A DNA stretch of 64,000 nt from NCBI RefSeq assembly GCF_009832905.1, contig NZ_CP047135.1:1528001-1592000 (forward strand). Reading direction: 5' to 3'. The position numbers and the translations under genes were made by a program. A model generated the notes under the pieces. It was not told the DNA's origin. It made no database searches and saw nothing but the letters and a program-made list of their open reading frames with translations. Shown one piece after another: positions 9,108 to 19,324 of this stretch. Position 1 is the first letter of the stretch; every line of letters begins with the position of its first letter. The DNA comes from Stenotrophomonas sp. 364. GTDB lineage: Bacteria; Pseudomonadota; Gammaproteobacteria; Xanthomonadales; Xanthomonadaceae.

Positions 9108-9803
9108 GTGATCGACAAGACCGTGGCCAACGCTGACGCAGCGGTGGCCGACATCCACGACGGGGCGACGGTGATGATCGGCGGGTTCGGTACCGCCGGC
9201 ATGCCCGACGCCCTGATCGACGCCCTGATCGCGCAGGGCGCGCGCGGGCTGACCATCATCAACAACAACGCCGGCAACGGCGACACCGGGCTGGCCGCGC
9301 TGATCCGGCACAAGCGCGTGCGCCGCGTCGTGTGCTCGTTCCCGCGCCAGGCCGACTCGCAGCATTTCGATGCGGCCTACCGCGCCGGCGAGATCGAACT
9401 GGAGCTGGTGCCGCAGGGCAACCTGGCCGCGCGCATCCATGCCGCCGGCTCGGGCCTGGGTGCGATCTTCACCCCTACCGGTTACGGCACCGAACTGGCA
9501 CGCGGCAAGGAAACCCGCGAGATCGACGGGCGCCACTACGTGCTGGAGTACCCGCTGCACGCCGACTTCGCGCTGATCAAGGCCCACCACGGCGACCGCT
9601 GGGGCAACCTGGTGTACCGCAAGACCGCGCGCAACTTCGGCCCGCTGATGGCGATGGCCGCGCGCTGTGCGATCGTGCAGGTGGATGCCGTGGTGCCGCT
9701 GGGCGACCTGGACCCGGAGGCCGTGGTGACGCCCGGCATCTTCGTGCAGCGCGTGGTTGCCCTGGATGCCACCGCTACCGCCACCGTTGGAGCCCGCGCA
9801 TGA
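9108..9803 (+). CDS. pcaI: 3-oxoadipate CoA-transferase subunit A
   Basis: This 231-residue alpha subunit carries GATVMIGGFGTAGMPDALIDAL near the N-terminus and the glycine-rich GNGDTGLAALI segment of family I CoA-transferases. With PcaJ it moves CoA from succinyl-CoA to beta-ketoadipate in the cytoplasm. The GTG at 9108 was chosen because a good AAGGAG ribosome-binding site lies eight bases upstream and the family starts at this point; an upstream ATG at 8982 falls inside the operator. The stop overlaps the pcaJ start by four bases. This is the first gene of the pcaIJFHGBDC operon. Confidence 0.93.
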   Translation: MIDKTVANADAAVADIHDGATVMIGGFGTAGMPDALIDALIAQGARGLTIINNNAGNGDTGLAALIRHKRVRRVVCSFPRQADSQHFDAAYRAGEIELELVPQGNLAARIHAAGSGLGAIFTPTGYGTELARGKETREIDGRHYVLEYPLHADFALIKAHHGDRWGNLVYRKTARNFGPLMAMAARCAIVQVDAVVPLGDLDPEAVVTPGIFVQRVVALDATATATVGARA

Positions 9804-10447
9804 ACCGCCTGAGCCGCGAACAGATGGCCGCGCGCGTGGCGCGCGATATTCCCGAAGGTGCCTACGTCAATCTGGGCATCGGCCTGCCGACCACGGTGGC
9901 CAACTTCCTGCCGGCCGACAAGGAGATCTTCCTGCAGTCGGAGAACGGCCTGCTCGGCATGGGGCCAGCACCGGCAGCGGGCGAAGAGGACCCAGACCTG
10001 ATCAATGCCGGCAAACAGCCGGTGACCCTGCTCACCGGCGGCTGCTATTTCCACCATGCCGATTCGTTCGCGATGATGCGCGGCGGTCACCTGGACATCT
10101 GCGTGCTGGGTGCATTCCAGGTGTCGGCACAGGGCGACCTGGCCAACTGGAGCACCGGTGCGGCCGATGCCATCCCCGCCGTCGGTGGGGCGATGGACCT
10201 GGCCATCGGCGCCAAGCAGGTGTTCGTGATGATGGACCTGCTGACCAAGCAGGGGCAGAGCAAGCTGGTGGACACCTGCAGCTATCCGCTCACCGGGCTG
10301 CGCTGCGTGTCGCGCGTGTATACCGACGTGGCCGTGTTCGACCTGGGCGAGGCGGGCGCGCGCGTGCTGGAAATGGTGGACGGGGTGAGCCTGGAGCAGT
10401 TGCGTGAACTCACCGGCCTGCCGCTGCAGATGAGCGAAGGAGCCTGA
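9800..10447 (+). CDS. pcaJ: 3-oxoadipate CoA-transferase subunit B
   Basis: This 215-residue beta subunit contains [16 protein letters not shown] and the active-site region [15 protein letters not shown], whose Glu forms the glutamyl-CoA thioester intermediate. It pairs with PcaI (ATGA overlap) to activate beta-ketoadipate. The length is typical for the family. The pcaF gene begins two bases after its stop, so all three genes should be translated from one message. Confidence 0.94.
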   Translation: MNRLSREQMAARVARDIPEGAYVNLGIGLPTTVANFLPADKEIFLQSENGLLGMGPAPAAGEEDPDLINAGKQPVTLLTGGCYFHHADSFAMMRGGHLDICVLGAFQVSAQGDLANWSTGAADAIPAVGGAMDLAIGAKQVFVMMDLLTKQGQSKLVDTCSYPLTGLRCVSRVYTDVAVFDLGEAGARVLEMVDGVSLEQLRELTGLPLQMSEGA

Positions 10448-10448
10448 C

Positions 10449-11663
10449 ATGACCCTGCACGACACCTACATCATCGATGGCATCCGTACCCCGATCGGCC
10501 GCTACGGCGGTGCGTTGGCCGGCGTGCGCGCCGATGACCTCGGCGCGATCCCGTTGAAGGCGCTGCTGGCGCGCCATCCGCAGCTGGACCCGGCGTTGAT
10601 CGACGAGGTCTACCTGGGCTGCGCCAACCAGGCCGGCGAAGACAACCGCAACGTGGCCCGCATGAGCCTGCTGCTGGCCGGCCTGCCGGTGAGCGTGCCG
10701 GGCAGCACCGTCAACCGGCTGTGCGGCTCGGGGCTGGATGCGATCGGTACGGTGGCACGCGGCATCGCCGCCGGTGAACTCGGGCTGGCCATTGCCGGCG
10801 GCGTGGAGTCGATGTCGCGGGCGCCGTACGTGATGGGCAAGGCAGGCACGCCCTTCGCGCGCGACCAGGTGATGGAAGACACCACCATGGGCTGGCGTTT
10901 CATCAACCCGCAGCTGCGCGCGCTGTATGGCGTGGAGACCATGGGCCAGACCGCCGAGAACGTGGCCGAGCGGTACGCGGTATCGCGCGCCGACCAGGAC
11001 GCGTTCGCGCTGCGCAGCCAGCAGCGCGCCGCCGCCGCCCAGCAACGCGGGTTCTTCGACGGCGAGATCGTGGCGGTGGACGCACCCGGGCGCAAGCGCG
11101 GTGAAACCGTGCGCGTGGCGCGCGATGAACACCCGCGCGCGGACACCACGCTGGACGCGTTGGCCGCGCTCAAGCCGTTGTTCCGCCAGCCCGGCACGGT
11201 GACCGCCGGCAATGCGTCGGGCATCAACGATGGCGCCGCCGCGTTGCTGCTGGCGTCGGGCGCACAGGCACGCACACTGGGCCTGACCCCGCGCGCGCGC
11301 ATCCTGGGCTTTGCCAGTGCCGGGGTCGAACCGGCGGTGATGGGCATGGGCCCGGTACCGGCCACGCAGCGCCTGTTGGCGCGGCTCGGGCTGTCCATCG
11401 CCGATTTCGATGCGATCGAGCTCAACGAAGCGTTTGCTTCGCAGGGGCTGGCGTGCCTGCGCCAGTTCGGTGTCGCCGACGATGCCGCGCACGTCAACGC
11501 CAATGGCGGTGCTATCGCGCTGGGCCATCCGCTGGGCATGAGCGGGGCGCGCCTGGCGCTGACCCTGCTGCGCCAGCTGGAAGCCAGCGGGGGGCGGCGT
11601 GGTCTGGCCACCATGTGCATCGGCGTGGGCCAGGGGGTCGCGCTGGCCATCGAGCGCGTGTGA
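10449..11663 (+). CDS. pcaF: Beta-ketoadipyl-CoA thiolase
   Basis: This 404-residue thiolase splits 3-oxoadipyl-CoA with CoA to succinyl-CoA and acetyl-CoA, the last step of the beta-ketoadipate pathway. The acyl-accepting Cys92 lies in [12 protein letters not shown], the histidine motif in [17 protein letters not shown], and the second cysteine in [14 protein letters not shown]. The start [20 protein letters not shown], and placement directly after pcaIJ, favour PcaF over a general acetyl-CoA acetyltransferase. A gap of about 106 bp separates it from pcaH. Confidence 0.94.
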   Translation: MTLHDTYIIDGIRTPIGRYGGALAGVRADDLGAIPLKALLARHPQLDPALIDEVYLGCANQAGEDNRNVARMSLLLAGLPVSVPGSTVNRLCGSGLDAIGTVARGIAAGELGLAIAGGVESMSRAPYVMGKAGTPFARDQVMEDTTMGWRFINPQLRALYGVETMGQTAENVAERYAVSRADQDAFALRSQQRAAAAQQRGFFDGEIVAVDAPGRKRGETVRVARDEHPRADTTLDALAALKPLFRQPGTVTAGNASGINDGAAALLLASGAQARTLGLTPRARILGFASAGVEPAVMGMGPVPATQRLLARLGLSIADFDAIELNEAFASQGLACLRQFGVADDAAHVNANGGAIALGHPLGMSGARLALTLLRQLEASGGRRGLATMCIGVGQGVALAIERV

Positions 11664-11769
11664 CCGCCCCTGTTTTTTCCTGCTTCACGGCCGCTGCCGC
11701 CTTCGCATGGCAGCGTGCCACTGCCTTTCAGCTGCGGCCCCACCGGCCGCCCGCCAACCGGAGTACGCC

Positions 11770-12480
11770 ATGAGCGATCCCACTGACCTGCGCGGCTACC
11801 GCAGGCCCTATCCCGGCACCCAGCCGGACCGCATCCACCTGCCGTATGCGTCCACCCGCCTGCGCGGCCCCGGACGTGACCCGATCCAGATCCCGGCCAC
11901 GCTGTCCGAAGTGACCGGGCCTACCTTGGACCGCATCACCCTGGGCGAACACGCCGCCGACCTGACCGCCGGTTTCAAGGGTCAGCCGCTGGGCGAGCGT
12001 ATCGTGGTCAGTGGCCGGGTGCTGGACGAGAACGGTCGCCCGGTGCGCAACAGCGTGGTCGAGGTATGGCAGTGCAACGCCGCCGGTCGCTACCTGCACA
12101 AGGGCGACCAGCACGATGCACCGCTGGACCCCAATTTCACCGGCACCGGCCAGGTGCTCACCGACGACCACGGCCGTTACCGCTTCACCACCATCAAGCC
12201 CGGCGCCTACCCGTGGCGCAACCACTACAACGCGTGGCGACCGGCACACATCCACTTTTCGCTGCACGGCGAAGGCATCGGCCAGCGCCTGGTCACGCAG
12301 ATGTACTTCCCCGGCGATCCGTTGCTGGCGTACGACCCGATCTACAACTGCGTGGACGACGCCAAGGCCCGCGAGCGCATGGTGTCCTCGTTCGACTGGG
12401 AAAACACCGCCAACGAATTCGCCCTCGGCTACCGCTTCGACATCGTGTTGCGCGGTCGCAAGATGACCGTGTGGGAGTAA
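11770..12480 (+). CDS. pcaH: Protocatechuate 3,4-dioxygenase beta chain
   Basis: This 236-residue subunit holds the catalytic iron. The four ligands are all visible: Tyr108 (GRYLH), Tyr147 (GAYPW), His160 and His162 (AHIHFS), at exactly the spacing of the Pseudomonas putida enzyme. With PcaG it performs intradiol cleavage of protocatechuate to 3-carboxy-cis,cis-muconate. The ATG at 11770 follows CGGAG. The frame is open further upstream, but the family starts here. The pcaG gene follows after four bases. Confidence 0.96.
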   Translation: MSDPTDLRGYRRPYPGTQPDRIHLPYASTRLRGPGRDPIQIPATLSEVTGPTLDRITLGEHAADLTAGFKGQPLGERIVVSGRVLDENGRPVRNSVVEVWQCNAAGRYLHKGDQHDAPLDPNFTGTGQVLTDDHGRYRFTTIKPGAYPWRNHYNAWRPAHIHFSLHGEGIGQRLVTQMYFPGDPLLAYDPIYNCVDDAKARERMVSSFDWENTANEFALGYRFDIVLRGRKMTVWE

Positions 12481-12484
12481 GCAG

Positions 12485-13048
12485 ATGAGTTTCCAATCCA
12501 CTCCGTGGCAGACCGTGGGCCCGTACTACCGGCTGGGCCTGGAACCGCTGTACCGCACCGACATCGCGCCGGCCCAGGCGCAGGGGGAGCGCGTACAGGT
12601 GCAGGGCCAGGTGTTCGATGGCCTGGGCGTGCCGGTGTCCGATGCCGTGCTGGAAATCTGGCAGGCCGACGCGCAGGGCATCTACGCCCATCCGGAAGAC
12701 CCGCGCCACGCCGCGCATGACCCGGGCTTCGATGGCTGGGGCAGGGTGCCCACCGACGCGCAGGGCCGCTTCGCCTTCACCACCGTGCGCCCGGGCAGTG
12801 TGGCCGGTCCCAAGGGGCAGCCGCAGGCACCGCACCTGATGGTGCTGGTGTTCATGCGCGGTCTGCTGCGCGCGGCCAGTGCGCGGATGTATTTCAGCGA
12901 CGCGCCGGGCAATGCCGACGATCCGATCCTGGCCCTGGTGCCGGCCGAACGCCGCGCCACGCTCATCGCCCAGGCGCAGGGCAACGGCCTGTACCACTGG
13001 GACGTGCGCATGCAGGGCGAGCTGGAAACCGTGTTCTTCGACTACTGA
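12485..13048 (+). CDS. pcaG: Protocatechuate 3,4-dioxygenase alpha chain
   Basis: This 187-residue subunit is homologous to PcaH (TVGPYYRLGLEPLYRTD, then VFDGLGVPVSDAVLEIWQAD) but lacks the iron ligand set, as expected for the alpha chain. It shapes the active site at the alpha-beta interface. The length and the tight coupling to pcaH match the known gene pair. Confidence 0.95.
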   Translation: MSFQSTPWQTVGPYYRLGLEPLYRTDIAPAQAQGERVQVQGQVFDGLGVPVSDAVLEIWQADAQGIYAHPEDPRHAAHDPGFDGWGRVPTDAQGRFAFTTVRPGSVAGPKGQPQAPHLMVLVFMRGLLRAASARMYFSDAPGNADDPILALVPAERRATLIAQAQGNGLYHWDVRMQGELETVFFDY

Positions 13049-13117
13049 TGCCGGCCTGCACGCGCGGCCTGACGGCGCGCGGGTAAGCTGGGTCCACCTT
13101 TGACTGGATGGCGTTTG

Positions 13118-14461
13118 ATGAGCGATTTCCCCTCGCTGCTTGGCGGCCTGTTCGGTGCGCCGGAGGTGGACGCAGTGTTCACCGACACCGCACGTCTGCA
13201 GGCAATGCTCGACGTGGAAGCCGCGCTGGCACGTGCGCAGGTGCGCTGTGCGGTGATTCCACCGGCCGCGCTCGGCGCGATCGAAGCGGCCTGCCGGGCC
13301 GACCTGTATGCCGTGCCCGCACTGGGCCAGGCCACGTTGCTGGCGGGCAATCCCGCCATTCCGCTGGTCAAGGCGCTGACTGCGCAGGTGCGCCACGCCG
13401 ATGCCGACGCCGCGCGCTGGGTGCACTGGGGCGCCACCAGCCAGGACATCATCGATACCGGCGCAGTGCTGCAGCTGCGCGAGGCAGTAGGCCTGGTGCA
13501 GGAGCGGCTGCATGTGTTGTGCACCGCGCTGGCGGTGCTGGCCGATGCCGAGCGCGATACCGGCCTGCCCGGGCGCACGCTGCTGCAACAGGCGGTGCCG
13601 GTGACCTTCGGGCTGAAGGCTGCCGGTTGGCTCGACGCATTGCACCGCAGCCAACGGCGCCTGCAGGCGTTGTACGACGACACGCTGGTGCTGCAGTTCG
13701 GCGGTGCGGCCGGGACCCTGGCCTCGCTGCAGGCGCGCGGCCTGGACGTGGCCCAGGCCCTGGGCGACGAACTGCAGTTGCCGGTGCCGGCGCTGCCGTG
13801 GCATACCGCCCGCGACCGGGTGGCCGAGCTCGGCAGCACGTTCGCGCTGCTCACCGGCACACTGGGCAAGATCGCCACCGACATCGTGCTGCTGATGCAG
13901 TCCGAAGTAGCCGAAGCATTCGAGCCGGTCGGCGAGGGCAGGGGCGGGTCGTCGGCGATGCCGCACAAGCGCAATCCGGTGGGCTGCGTGGCGGCCATTG
14001 CCTCGGCCACGCGGGTGCCGGGCCTGGTGTCCACCTTGTTCGTGGCGATGCCGCAACCGCATGAGCGCGCGGCCGGGCAGTGGCATGCCGAGTGGGAAAC
14101 CGTGCCGGAGATCGTGCGCCTGTGCGCCGGCAGCCTGGCCCAGGTGACCGTGGTGGTGCAGGGCCTGCAGTTGGACCGGGCGCGCATGCGCGACCACCTG
14201 GACAGCCACGGGGGGCTGCTTTACGCCGAAGCGGTGGCGGTGACGCTGGCTGAAACGCTGGGCAAGGCCACCGCGCATGCGCTGGTGGAACAGGCCGCGC
14301 GCCAGGCGCTGGCACAGTCACGTCACCTGCGCGATGTGCTGCAGGACATGCCGACGGTGAGCGCGCAGCTGTCGCCGACGCAGCTGGCGGCGTTGTTCGC
14401 GCCCGACAGCTGGCGCGGCATGGCCGACACCTGGATCAACCGCGTGCTGGCGCAGCGCTGA
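13118..14461 (+). CDS. pcaB: 3-carboxy-cis,cis-muconate cycloisomerase
   Basis: This 447-residue protein is a fumarase/aspartase superfamily lyase with the signature GGSSAMPHKRNPVGC at about residues 282-296 and a second conserved motif, WGATSQDIIDTG, at about 105-116. It converts 3-carboxymuconate to 4-carboxymuconolactone. The ATG at 13118 (MSDFPSLLGGLFG) is the family start; the six codons upstream lack support. The gene lies between pcaG and pcaD on the same strand. Confidence 0.94.
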   Translation: MSDFPSLLGGLFGAPEVDAVFTDTARLQAMLDVEAALARAQVRCAVIPPAALGAIEAACRADLYAVPALGQATLLAGNPAIPLVKALTAQVRHADADAARWVHWGATSQDIIDTGAVLQLREAVGLVQERLHVLCTALAVLADAERDTGLPGRTLLQQAVPVTFGLKAAGWLDALHRSQRRLQALYDDTLVLQFGGAAGTLASLQARGLDVAQALGDELQLPVPALPWHTARDRVAELGSTFALLTGTLGKIATDIVLLMQSEVAEAFEPVGEGRGGSSAMPHKRNPVGCVAAIASATRVPGLVSTLFVAMPQPHERAAGQWHAEWETVPEIVRLCAGSLAQVTVVVQGLQLDRARMRDHLDSHGGLLYAEAVAVTLAETLGKATAHALVEQAARQALAQSRHLRDVLQDMPTVSAQLSPTQLAALFAPDSWRGMADTWINRVLAQR

Positions 14462-14481
14462 ACCCTATTTGGAGTGTTGCA

Positions 14482-15258
14482 ATGCAATTTCTTGAGCTGG
14501 ATACGCATCGCCTGCATTACCGCATTGACGGGCCGGACGATGCGCCGTTGCTGACCTTCTGCAACTCGCTGGGCACCGACCTGCACATGTGGGACCCGCA
14601 GGTGGCGGCCTTGTCGAAGCGGTTCCGGATCCTGCGCTATGACCGCCGTGGGCATGGCCACTCCAGCGCGCCGCCGGGCCTGTACGGCGTGGCCGATCTG
14701 GGCGCGGACGTACTGGCCCTGTGGGACCACCTGAGGGTAGCGCGCAGCCATTTCTGCGGGCTGTCGATCGGTGGCCTGACCGGGCAGTGGCTGGGCGTGC
14801 ATGCCGGCACGCGCCTGCATAGCCTGACGGTGGCGGCTACCGCCGCGAAGATCGGCACGGCCGAGAGCTGGGACGCGCGCATCGCGCAGGTGCGTGCGCA
14901 CGGACTGGTGCCGCTGCGCGAGGGCACCGCCGAACGTTGGTTCACCCCGGCCTTCACTGCAGCGGAACCGGCGCGGGTTGAGGACATTCTGCAGCGCTTC
15001 GTCGCCACCACCGTTGCAGGCTACGTGGGCTGCTGCCACGCCGTGGCCACCGCGGACTTCCGTGACTCGCTGGCGCAGATCCGCGTGCCGACCCTGGCCA
15101 TCGCCGGCGACGACGACCCTGTCTGCCCGCCCGCAGACCTGCACGCCATCGCACGCGGGGTCGCCCACGGCCACGCCGTCACGGTGCCCGGCCGCCACAT
15201 CTGCAACATCGAATCTGCCGACGCATTCACCGCCGCCCTCACTGCCCACCTGACCTAG
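14482..15258 (+). CDS. pcaD: 3-oxoadipate enol-lactonase
   Basis: This 258-residue alpha/beta hydrolase has nucleophile Ser95 in CGLSIGG, an oxyanion region around FCNSLGTDLHMWDPQ, an acid in AIAGDDDPVCPP and the catalytic His in VPGRHICNIE near the C-terminus. It hydrolyses beta-ketoadipate enol-lactone to beta-ketoadipate. TTGGAG lies before the ATG. The stop TAG directly abuts a small palindrome (ACCGACCGTTGGTCGGT) placed between pcaD and pcaC. Confidence 0.94.
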   Translation: MQFLELDTHRLHYRIDGPDDAPLLTFCNSLGTDLHMWDPQVAALSKRFRILRYDRRGHGHSSAPPGLYGVADLGADVLALWDHLRVARSHFCGLSIGGLTGQWLGVHAGTRLHSLTVAATAAKIGTAESWDARIAQVRAHGLVPLREGTAERWFTPAFTAAEPARVEDILQRFVATTVAGYVGCCHAVATADFRDSLAQIRVPTLAIAGDDDPVCPPADLHAIARGVAHGHAVTVPGRHICNIESADAFTAALTAHLT

Positions 15259-15283
15259 ATACCGACCGTTGGTCGGTACATCC
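15259..15283. repeat. SMAG-like palindrome between pcaD and pcaC
   Basis: A single stem, TACCGACCGTTGGTCGGTA, fills most of the 47-bp pcaD-pcaC gap and begins right after the pcaD TAG stop. It is the GACC/GGTC member of the repeat family seen across the window. It could stabilise the upstream message or reduce pcaC expression. Confidence 0.6.
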
Positions 15284-15305
15284 CATCCAAAACGAGGCAT
15301 CCCCA

Positions 15306-15698
15306 ATGGACGAACAGGAACGCTACGAAGCCGGCCTGACCGTGCGCCGCGCCGTACTCGGCGAGGCCCACGTCGAGCGCTCGCTGCAGGCGCGCACCGA
15401 CTTCACCCACGAATTCCAGGATTTCATCACCCGTACCGCATGGGGCACGGTGTGGACCCGCGACGGCCTGCCGCGTCACACCCGCTCGCTGCTGACCATC
15501 GTGATGATGGTGGCGCTGGGGCACGACGAAGAGTTCAAGCTGCACATCCGCGCCGCGCGCAACAACGGCGTCACCCCGGACGAGATCAAAGAGGTGCTGT
15601 TGCAGGCCGCCATCTACTGCGGCGTGCCGGCCGCCAACCACGCCTTCGCCCTGGCCAAGCCGATCCTCGAAGAACAAGCCAACGACCCACCGCGGTGA
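15306..15698 (+). CDS. pcaC: 4-carboxymuconolactone decarboxylase
   Basis: This 130-residue all-helical protein of the CMD family contains NDFTHEFQDFITRTAWGTVW-like and LTIVMMVALGHDEEFKLHIRAA segments. The EIKEVLLQAAIYCGVPAANHAF motif carries the conserved Glu, Cys and His. It decarboxylates 4-carboxymuconolactone to the enol-lactone used by PcaD. The protein is stand-alone, not the PcaDC fusion seen in some bacteria. It is the last gene of the pca operon, converging on the regulator gene. Confidence 0.95.
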   Translation: MDEQERYEAGLTVRRAVLGEAHVERSLQARTDFTHEFQDFITRTAWGTVWTRDGLPRHTRSLLTIVMMVALGHDEEFKLHIRAARNNGVTPDEIKEVLLQAAIYCGVPAANHAFALAKPILEEQANDPPR

Positions 15699-15708
15699 GC
15701 CCAGCACC

Positions 15709-15735
15709 GGTAGTGCCGGCCGCTGGCCGGCAACC
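15709..15735. repeat. SMAG palindrome between convergent pcaC and pcaR
   Basis: A GTAGTGCCGGCCGCTGGCC-type hairpin follows the pcaC stop by about 10 bp. No T-run follows, so it is a repeat-borne hairpin rather than a classical terminator, though it sits where one would be expected. Confidence 0.65.
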
Positions 15736-15780
15736 CGAACGACGCGAACGAAACCGGATATCGCCGGCCAACACCCCGCC

Positions 15781-16635
15781 TCAATGCAGCAACGTACCCA
15801 GCCGCTGCGCCGCTTCCCGCAGCCGCGGCAGCAGCTGCGACTGCATCACCCCCAGGCTGACGCGCCCGGCCTGGGTCCCAATGTTCAGTGCGCCCACCAC
15901 CGCACCACTGCGCGCGTGCACCGGCACGGCGATCGAGCGCAGCCCGATCTCCAGCTCCTGGTCCACCAGCGCCACGCCGTCGCGACGCACGCGGTCCAGC
16001 GTGTCCAGGAATTCGTCCATGCGCGTCACGGTGCGCTCGGTGCGCGGCCGCAGCGGATTGCGTTCCAGGTAGCTTTCCAGCGTGTCGTGCGGCAACGCGG
16101 CCAGCAGCACGCGGCCCATCGAGGTGCAGTACGCCGGCAGACGGCTGCCGGCGCGCAGCCCGATCGACATGATCCGCACGGTTTCAGCGCGGGCCACGTA
16201 CAGCACGTCATCGCCATCCAGCACGCCCAGCGAGCATGACTCGTGCACGTCGTCGCGCAGGGCGTCCAGCACCGGCTGCGCAGCCGCGGTCATCGACGAC
16301 GACGCGACATAGGCCCCGCCCATGCCCAGCACGCGCGGCAGCAGCACGAAGCCACGGCCCTGTTCGCCCACGTAGCCGAGCTTTTCCAGTGTGTACAACA
16401 CACGGCGCACCGCCGCGCGCGAGATGCCGGTTTCGGTGCTGATCTGCGACATGGTCACTTCGCGCGGGTGTTGCGAAAATACGCTCAGCACCACCAGCCC
16501 GCGGCCGAGGGAGGTCATGAAATCCGGATCGCCCTGGTTGTCCTGGATCAGCTGCATCAGCTCATGGCTGAGCCCGCGATCCTGCGGCGGGGCAGGGGCG
16601 CGCTTGGGGCGACGGCTGGGAGGTACGGCAGACAT
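15781..16635 (-). CDS. pcaR: IclR-family regulator, PcaR/PcaU type
   Basis: This 284-residue regulator has a winged helix-turn-helix at about residues 60-90 (TMSQISTETGISRAAVRRVL, then TLEKLGYVG) and a C-terminal IclR effector domain with SCSLGVLDGDDVLYVAR, SRLPAYCTSMGRVLLA and LGLMQ-like segments. A region of about 40 residues before the DNA-binding domain, rich in Pro and basic residues, is typical of the PcaR/PobR subgroup. It probably senses beta-ketoadipate or protocatechuate and activates the three transcripts carrying the shared box. The ATG at 16635 was chosen; an ATG at 16665 (MHDHRARTT) is possible. It lies 95 bp downstream of quiA on the same strand. Confidence 0.85.
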   Translation of the reverse strand: MSAVPPSRRPKRAPAPPQDRGLSHELMQLIQDNQGDPDFMTSLGRGLVVLSVFSQHPREVTMSQISTETGISRAAVRRVLYTLEKLGYVGEQGRGFVLLPRVLGMGGAYVASSSMTAAAQPVLDALRDDVHESCSLGVLDGDDVLYVARAETVRIMSIGLRAGSRLPAYCTSMGRVLLAALPHDTLESYLERNPLRPRTERTVTRMDEFLDTLDRVRRDGVALVDQELEIGLRSIAVPVHARSGAVVGALNIGTQAGRVSLGVMQSQLLPRLREAAQRLGTLLH

Positions 16636-16695
16636 GGCGGTGGTTCGTGCTCGGTGATCGTGCATGGTAAGGGCTGCACGCGACGAAGCGAAGCT

Positions 16696-16725
16696 GCGCG
16701 CCACGGTGGGAAGACCGTGGCGCGC
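16696..16725 (-). terminator. Strong hairpin between quiA and pcaR
   Basis: A perfect 12-bp stem (GCGCGCCACGGT / ACCGTGGCGCGC) with a 6-base loop lies six bases past the quiA stop. The minus-strand sequence after it has no long T-run, so it may be a leaky terminator or an RNA-stability element that lowers pcaR expression relative to quiA. Confidence 0.5.
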
Positions 16726-16730
16726 GGGGC

Positions 16731-19157
16731 TCAGCGCCTGGCCGGCAACGCGTAGGCGATCACGTAGTCGCCACGATCCGGCGACTGGCGTGCACCGCCG
16801 GCGGAAATCACCACGTACTGGCGACCGGTTTTCGGCGACACATAGGTGATCGGCGTGCCCTGGCTGCCCACCGGCATGCGCGCCTTCCATACTTCCTTGC
16901 CTGTGCGGCTGTCATAGGCGCGCAGGTAATAATCCTGGGTGCCGGCGAAGAACAGCAGGCCCGACTGGGTCGCCAGCGAGCCGCCCAGGGTGGGCATGCC
17001 GATCGGAATCGGCAGGCGCATTTTGATGCCCATCGGTCCGGTGTCTTTCACCGTACCGACCGGCACCTGCCAGACCAGTTCGTGGGTGGCCAGGTTGATC
17101 GCCGACATCGTGCCGAACGGCGGCTTCTGGCACGGGATGCCCAGTTTGGACAGGAAGCGATCCCGCAGCGAGCCATACGGTGTGCCGGTCTGCGAGGCCG
17201 CGCCCATTTCCACGCCGCCCGCACCGGTGGTCATTTCCGCGCGCGGAATGAGCTTGGTCCACAGGCCCAGGCGCATGTCGTTGACGAACAGGTAGCCGGT
17301 GGTGGGATCCACCGACGCGCTGCCCCAGTTCATGCCGCCCAGCGAGCCGGGCCATTGCAGGGCCAGGTCCTCGCCCGGCGGGGTGAACATGCCGTCGTAG
17401 CGGAAGCCCTTGAACTGGATGCGGCACAGCATCTGGTCGATCGGCGTGGCGCCCCACATGTCCGATTCGGTCAGCGTCTGCGCACCGATCTGCGGCAGCC
17501 CCACCGACAGGCGCTGGGTGGGCGAATAGCGCTCGCCCGCGGCGTTGCCCTGCGGTGCCGCGATGTCGCGCACCTCGGTGATCGGCTGGCCGGTGGCGCG
17601 GTTGAGCATGAATACCTGGCCGGCCTTGGTGATCTGCAGCAGCGCGGGCAGGGTGCCGCCCTTGCCGTCCGGTACGTCGGTCAGAGTGGGCTGCGCAGGC
17701 AGGTCGTAATCCCACAGGTCGTGGTGCACGGTCTGGTAGACCCAGCGCTCCTTGCCGGTGGCCACATCCAGTGCCACCACCGCCGAGCTGTACTTGTCGT
17801 CCTGCGGAGTGCGCTCGCCGGCCCACTGGTCCGGCGTGGTGTTGCCGGTGGGCAGGTAGACCAGGCCCAGCTGCGGGTCATAGGCCATCGAGGTCCACAC
17901 GTTCGGGGTGGCGCGGGTGTAGTGGATGGACGGATCCAGCGGCACGTCCGGGGTTTCCCGGGACAGGTCCCAGACCCAGGCCAGCGCGCCGCTGCGCACG
18001 TTGTAGGCACGCACCACGCCGGACGGTTCGTTGACCTCGATATTGTCGGCCACCCGGCCGCCCACGATCACCAGTTCACCGGCCACCAGGGGCGCGGCGG
18101 TCAGCGTGTAGAAGCCGGGCTTGATCTCGCCCATGCCCCGTTTGAGGTCCACCACGCCGGCCTCGCCGAAGTCCGGGCAGGGCGCGCCGGTGGTGGCATC
18201 CAGCGCGAACAGGCGCGCGTCGATCGAGGTCATCAGAATGCGCTTCTCGCACAGCGCCGGGGCCGGTGCCGCGGCGACGGTAGCCGGTACGGCAGGGCTC
18301 GGTGCGGCGGCGACGGTGGGCGCGCCGACCAGCGGCTGGCCTGCGTCGAAATAGCCCAGGCCACGGCAGCGCTGCCAGTTCGGCGCGCTCGCCTTGGGGT
18401 CGAACGCCCAGCGCTGTTTGCCGCTGTCCACGTCCAGCGCCACCACCTGGTTGTGCGGCGTGCACAGGTACAGCGTGTCCCCGATCTGCAGCGGGGTGTT
18501 CTGGTCTTCGGCGCCGAAGCCATCGCTCTGCGGCACGTCGCCGGTATGCGCGGTCCAGGCGACCTGGAGCTGGGTGATGTTGGCCGGGGTGATCTGGTCC
18601 AGCGCGGCAAAACGGGTGCCGGCCGTGGTGTTGCCCCAGTGCTGCCAGTCGCGCTGCTCGCTACCCTTGGCCACCGGCACCACGGCCGGGGCCGCGCCCT
18701 TCGCGGTGACCACCGGGCGCGGCTGGAACGCCGACACTGCGGTACCCAGCAGGCCCACCAGCAGCAGCGCGGCCACGCCGTAGGCCGCGCGCCCGGGGCG
18801 CTGGCCACGGCTGCGCCGGAGCACCGGCCAGGTCAGTGCGACCAGCGTCGCCAGCACGGCGGGCATCACCAGCCGCGACACCAGCGGCCAGAATTCCAGC
18901 CCGGCATCGGCCAGCGCCCAGGCCACGGTGGCGACGAACGCCACGCCATACAGCAGCGCGCCCAGCGGGCGACGCAGGGCCAGCAGCCCGCCGGCCACCA
19001 GCGAGGCGGCGCCCATCAGCAGGAAGTACCAGCTGCCGCCCAGCTGGGCCAGCCGCACGCCGCCTACCAGCAGAACCAGGCCGAACAGCATCACCACGAT
19101 GCCAATCAGGACCACCAAGGTGCGGCACAGGGCCGACGGTTTCGTGTTCTCGTCCAC
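16731..19157 (-). CDS. quiA: Membrane-bound PQQ-dependent quinate/shikimate dehydrogenase
   Basis: This 808-residue protein, the size of the Acinetobacter enzyme, has about five membrane helices in residues 1-150 and then an eight-bladed PQQ propeller facing the periplasm. Visible propeller features are [20 protein letters not shown], the catalytic-region [15 protein letters not shown], and the late blade motifs [19 protein letters not shown] and [20 protein letters not shown]. It oxidises quinate to 3-dehydroquinate (and shikimate to 3-dehydroshikimate), passing electrons to ubiquinone. The GTG at 19157 fits the membrane-domain start and has AGAGG upstream. Context separates it from glucose dehydrogenase of the same fold: it is next to pcaR and across from quiB and quiC. 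No pqq biosynthesis genes lie in the window. Confidence 0.88.
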   Translation of the reverse strand: MDENTKPSALCRTLVVLIGIVVMLFGLVLLVGGVRLAQLGGSWYFLLMGAASLVAGGLLALRRPLGALLYGVAFVATVAWALADAGLEFWPLVSRLVMPAVLATLVALTWPVLRRSRGQRPGRAAYGVAALLLVGLLGTAVSAFQPRPVVTAKGAAPAVVPVAKGSEQRDWQHWGNTTAGTRFAALDQITPANITQLQVAWTAHTGDVPQSDGFGAEDQNTPLQIGDTLYLCTPHNQVVALDVDSGKQRWAFDPKASAPNWQRCRGLGYFDAGQPLVGAPTVAAAPSPAVPATVAAAPAPALCEKRILMTSIDARLFALDATTGAPCPDFGEAGVVDLKRGMGEIKPGFYTLTAAPLVAGELVIVGGRVADNIEVNEPSGVVRAYNVRSGALAWVWDLSRETPDVPLDPSIHYTRATPNVWTSMAYDPQLGLVYLPTGNTTPDQWAGERTPQDDKYSSAVVALDVATGKERWVYQTVHHDLWDYDLPAQPTLTDVPDGKGGTLPALLQITKAGQVFMLNRATGQPITEVRDIAAPQGNAAGERYSPTQRLSVGLPQIGAQTLTESDMWGATPIDQMLCRIQFKGFRYDGMFTPPGEDLALQWPGSLGGMNWGSASVDPTTGYLFVNDMRLGLWTKLIPRAEMTTGAGGVEMGAASQTGTPYGSLRDRFLSKLGIPCQKPPFGTMSAINLATHELVWQVPVGTVKDTGPMGIKMRLPIPIGMPTLGGSLATQSGLLFFAGTQDYYLRAYDSRTGKEVWKARMPVGSQGTPITYVSPKTGRQYVVISAGGARQSPDRGDYVIAYALPARR

Positions 19158-19324
19158 GTTGCATGAACCTCTACAGGAAACCCGGTACCGACCGGCACCG
19201 GGCAGGCCCGCGCGCGCCATGCGTGGCGGGGACCGTTGGCCATCACACCCCGGCATTGCCTTGCCCGACAGGGGCGCGGGAATGCTTCGCTGCTTATCGC
19301 GGAAAGGGAGTGAACGACCGGTTA

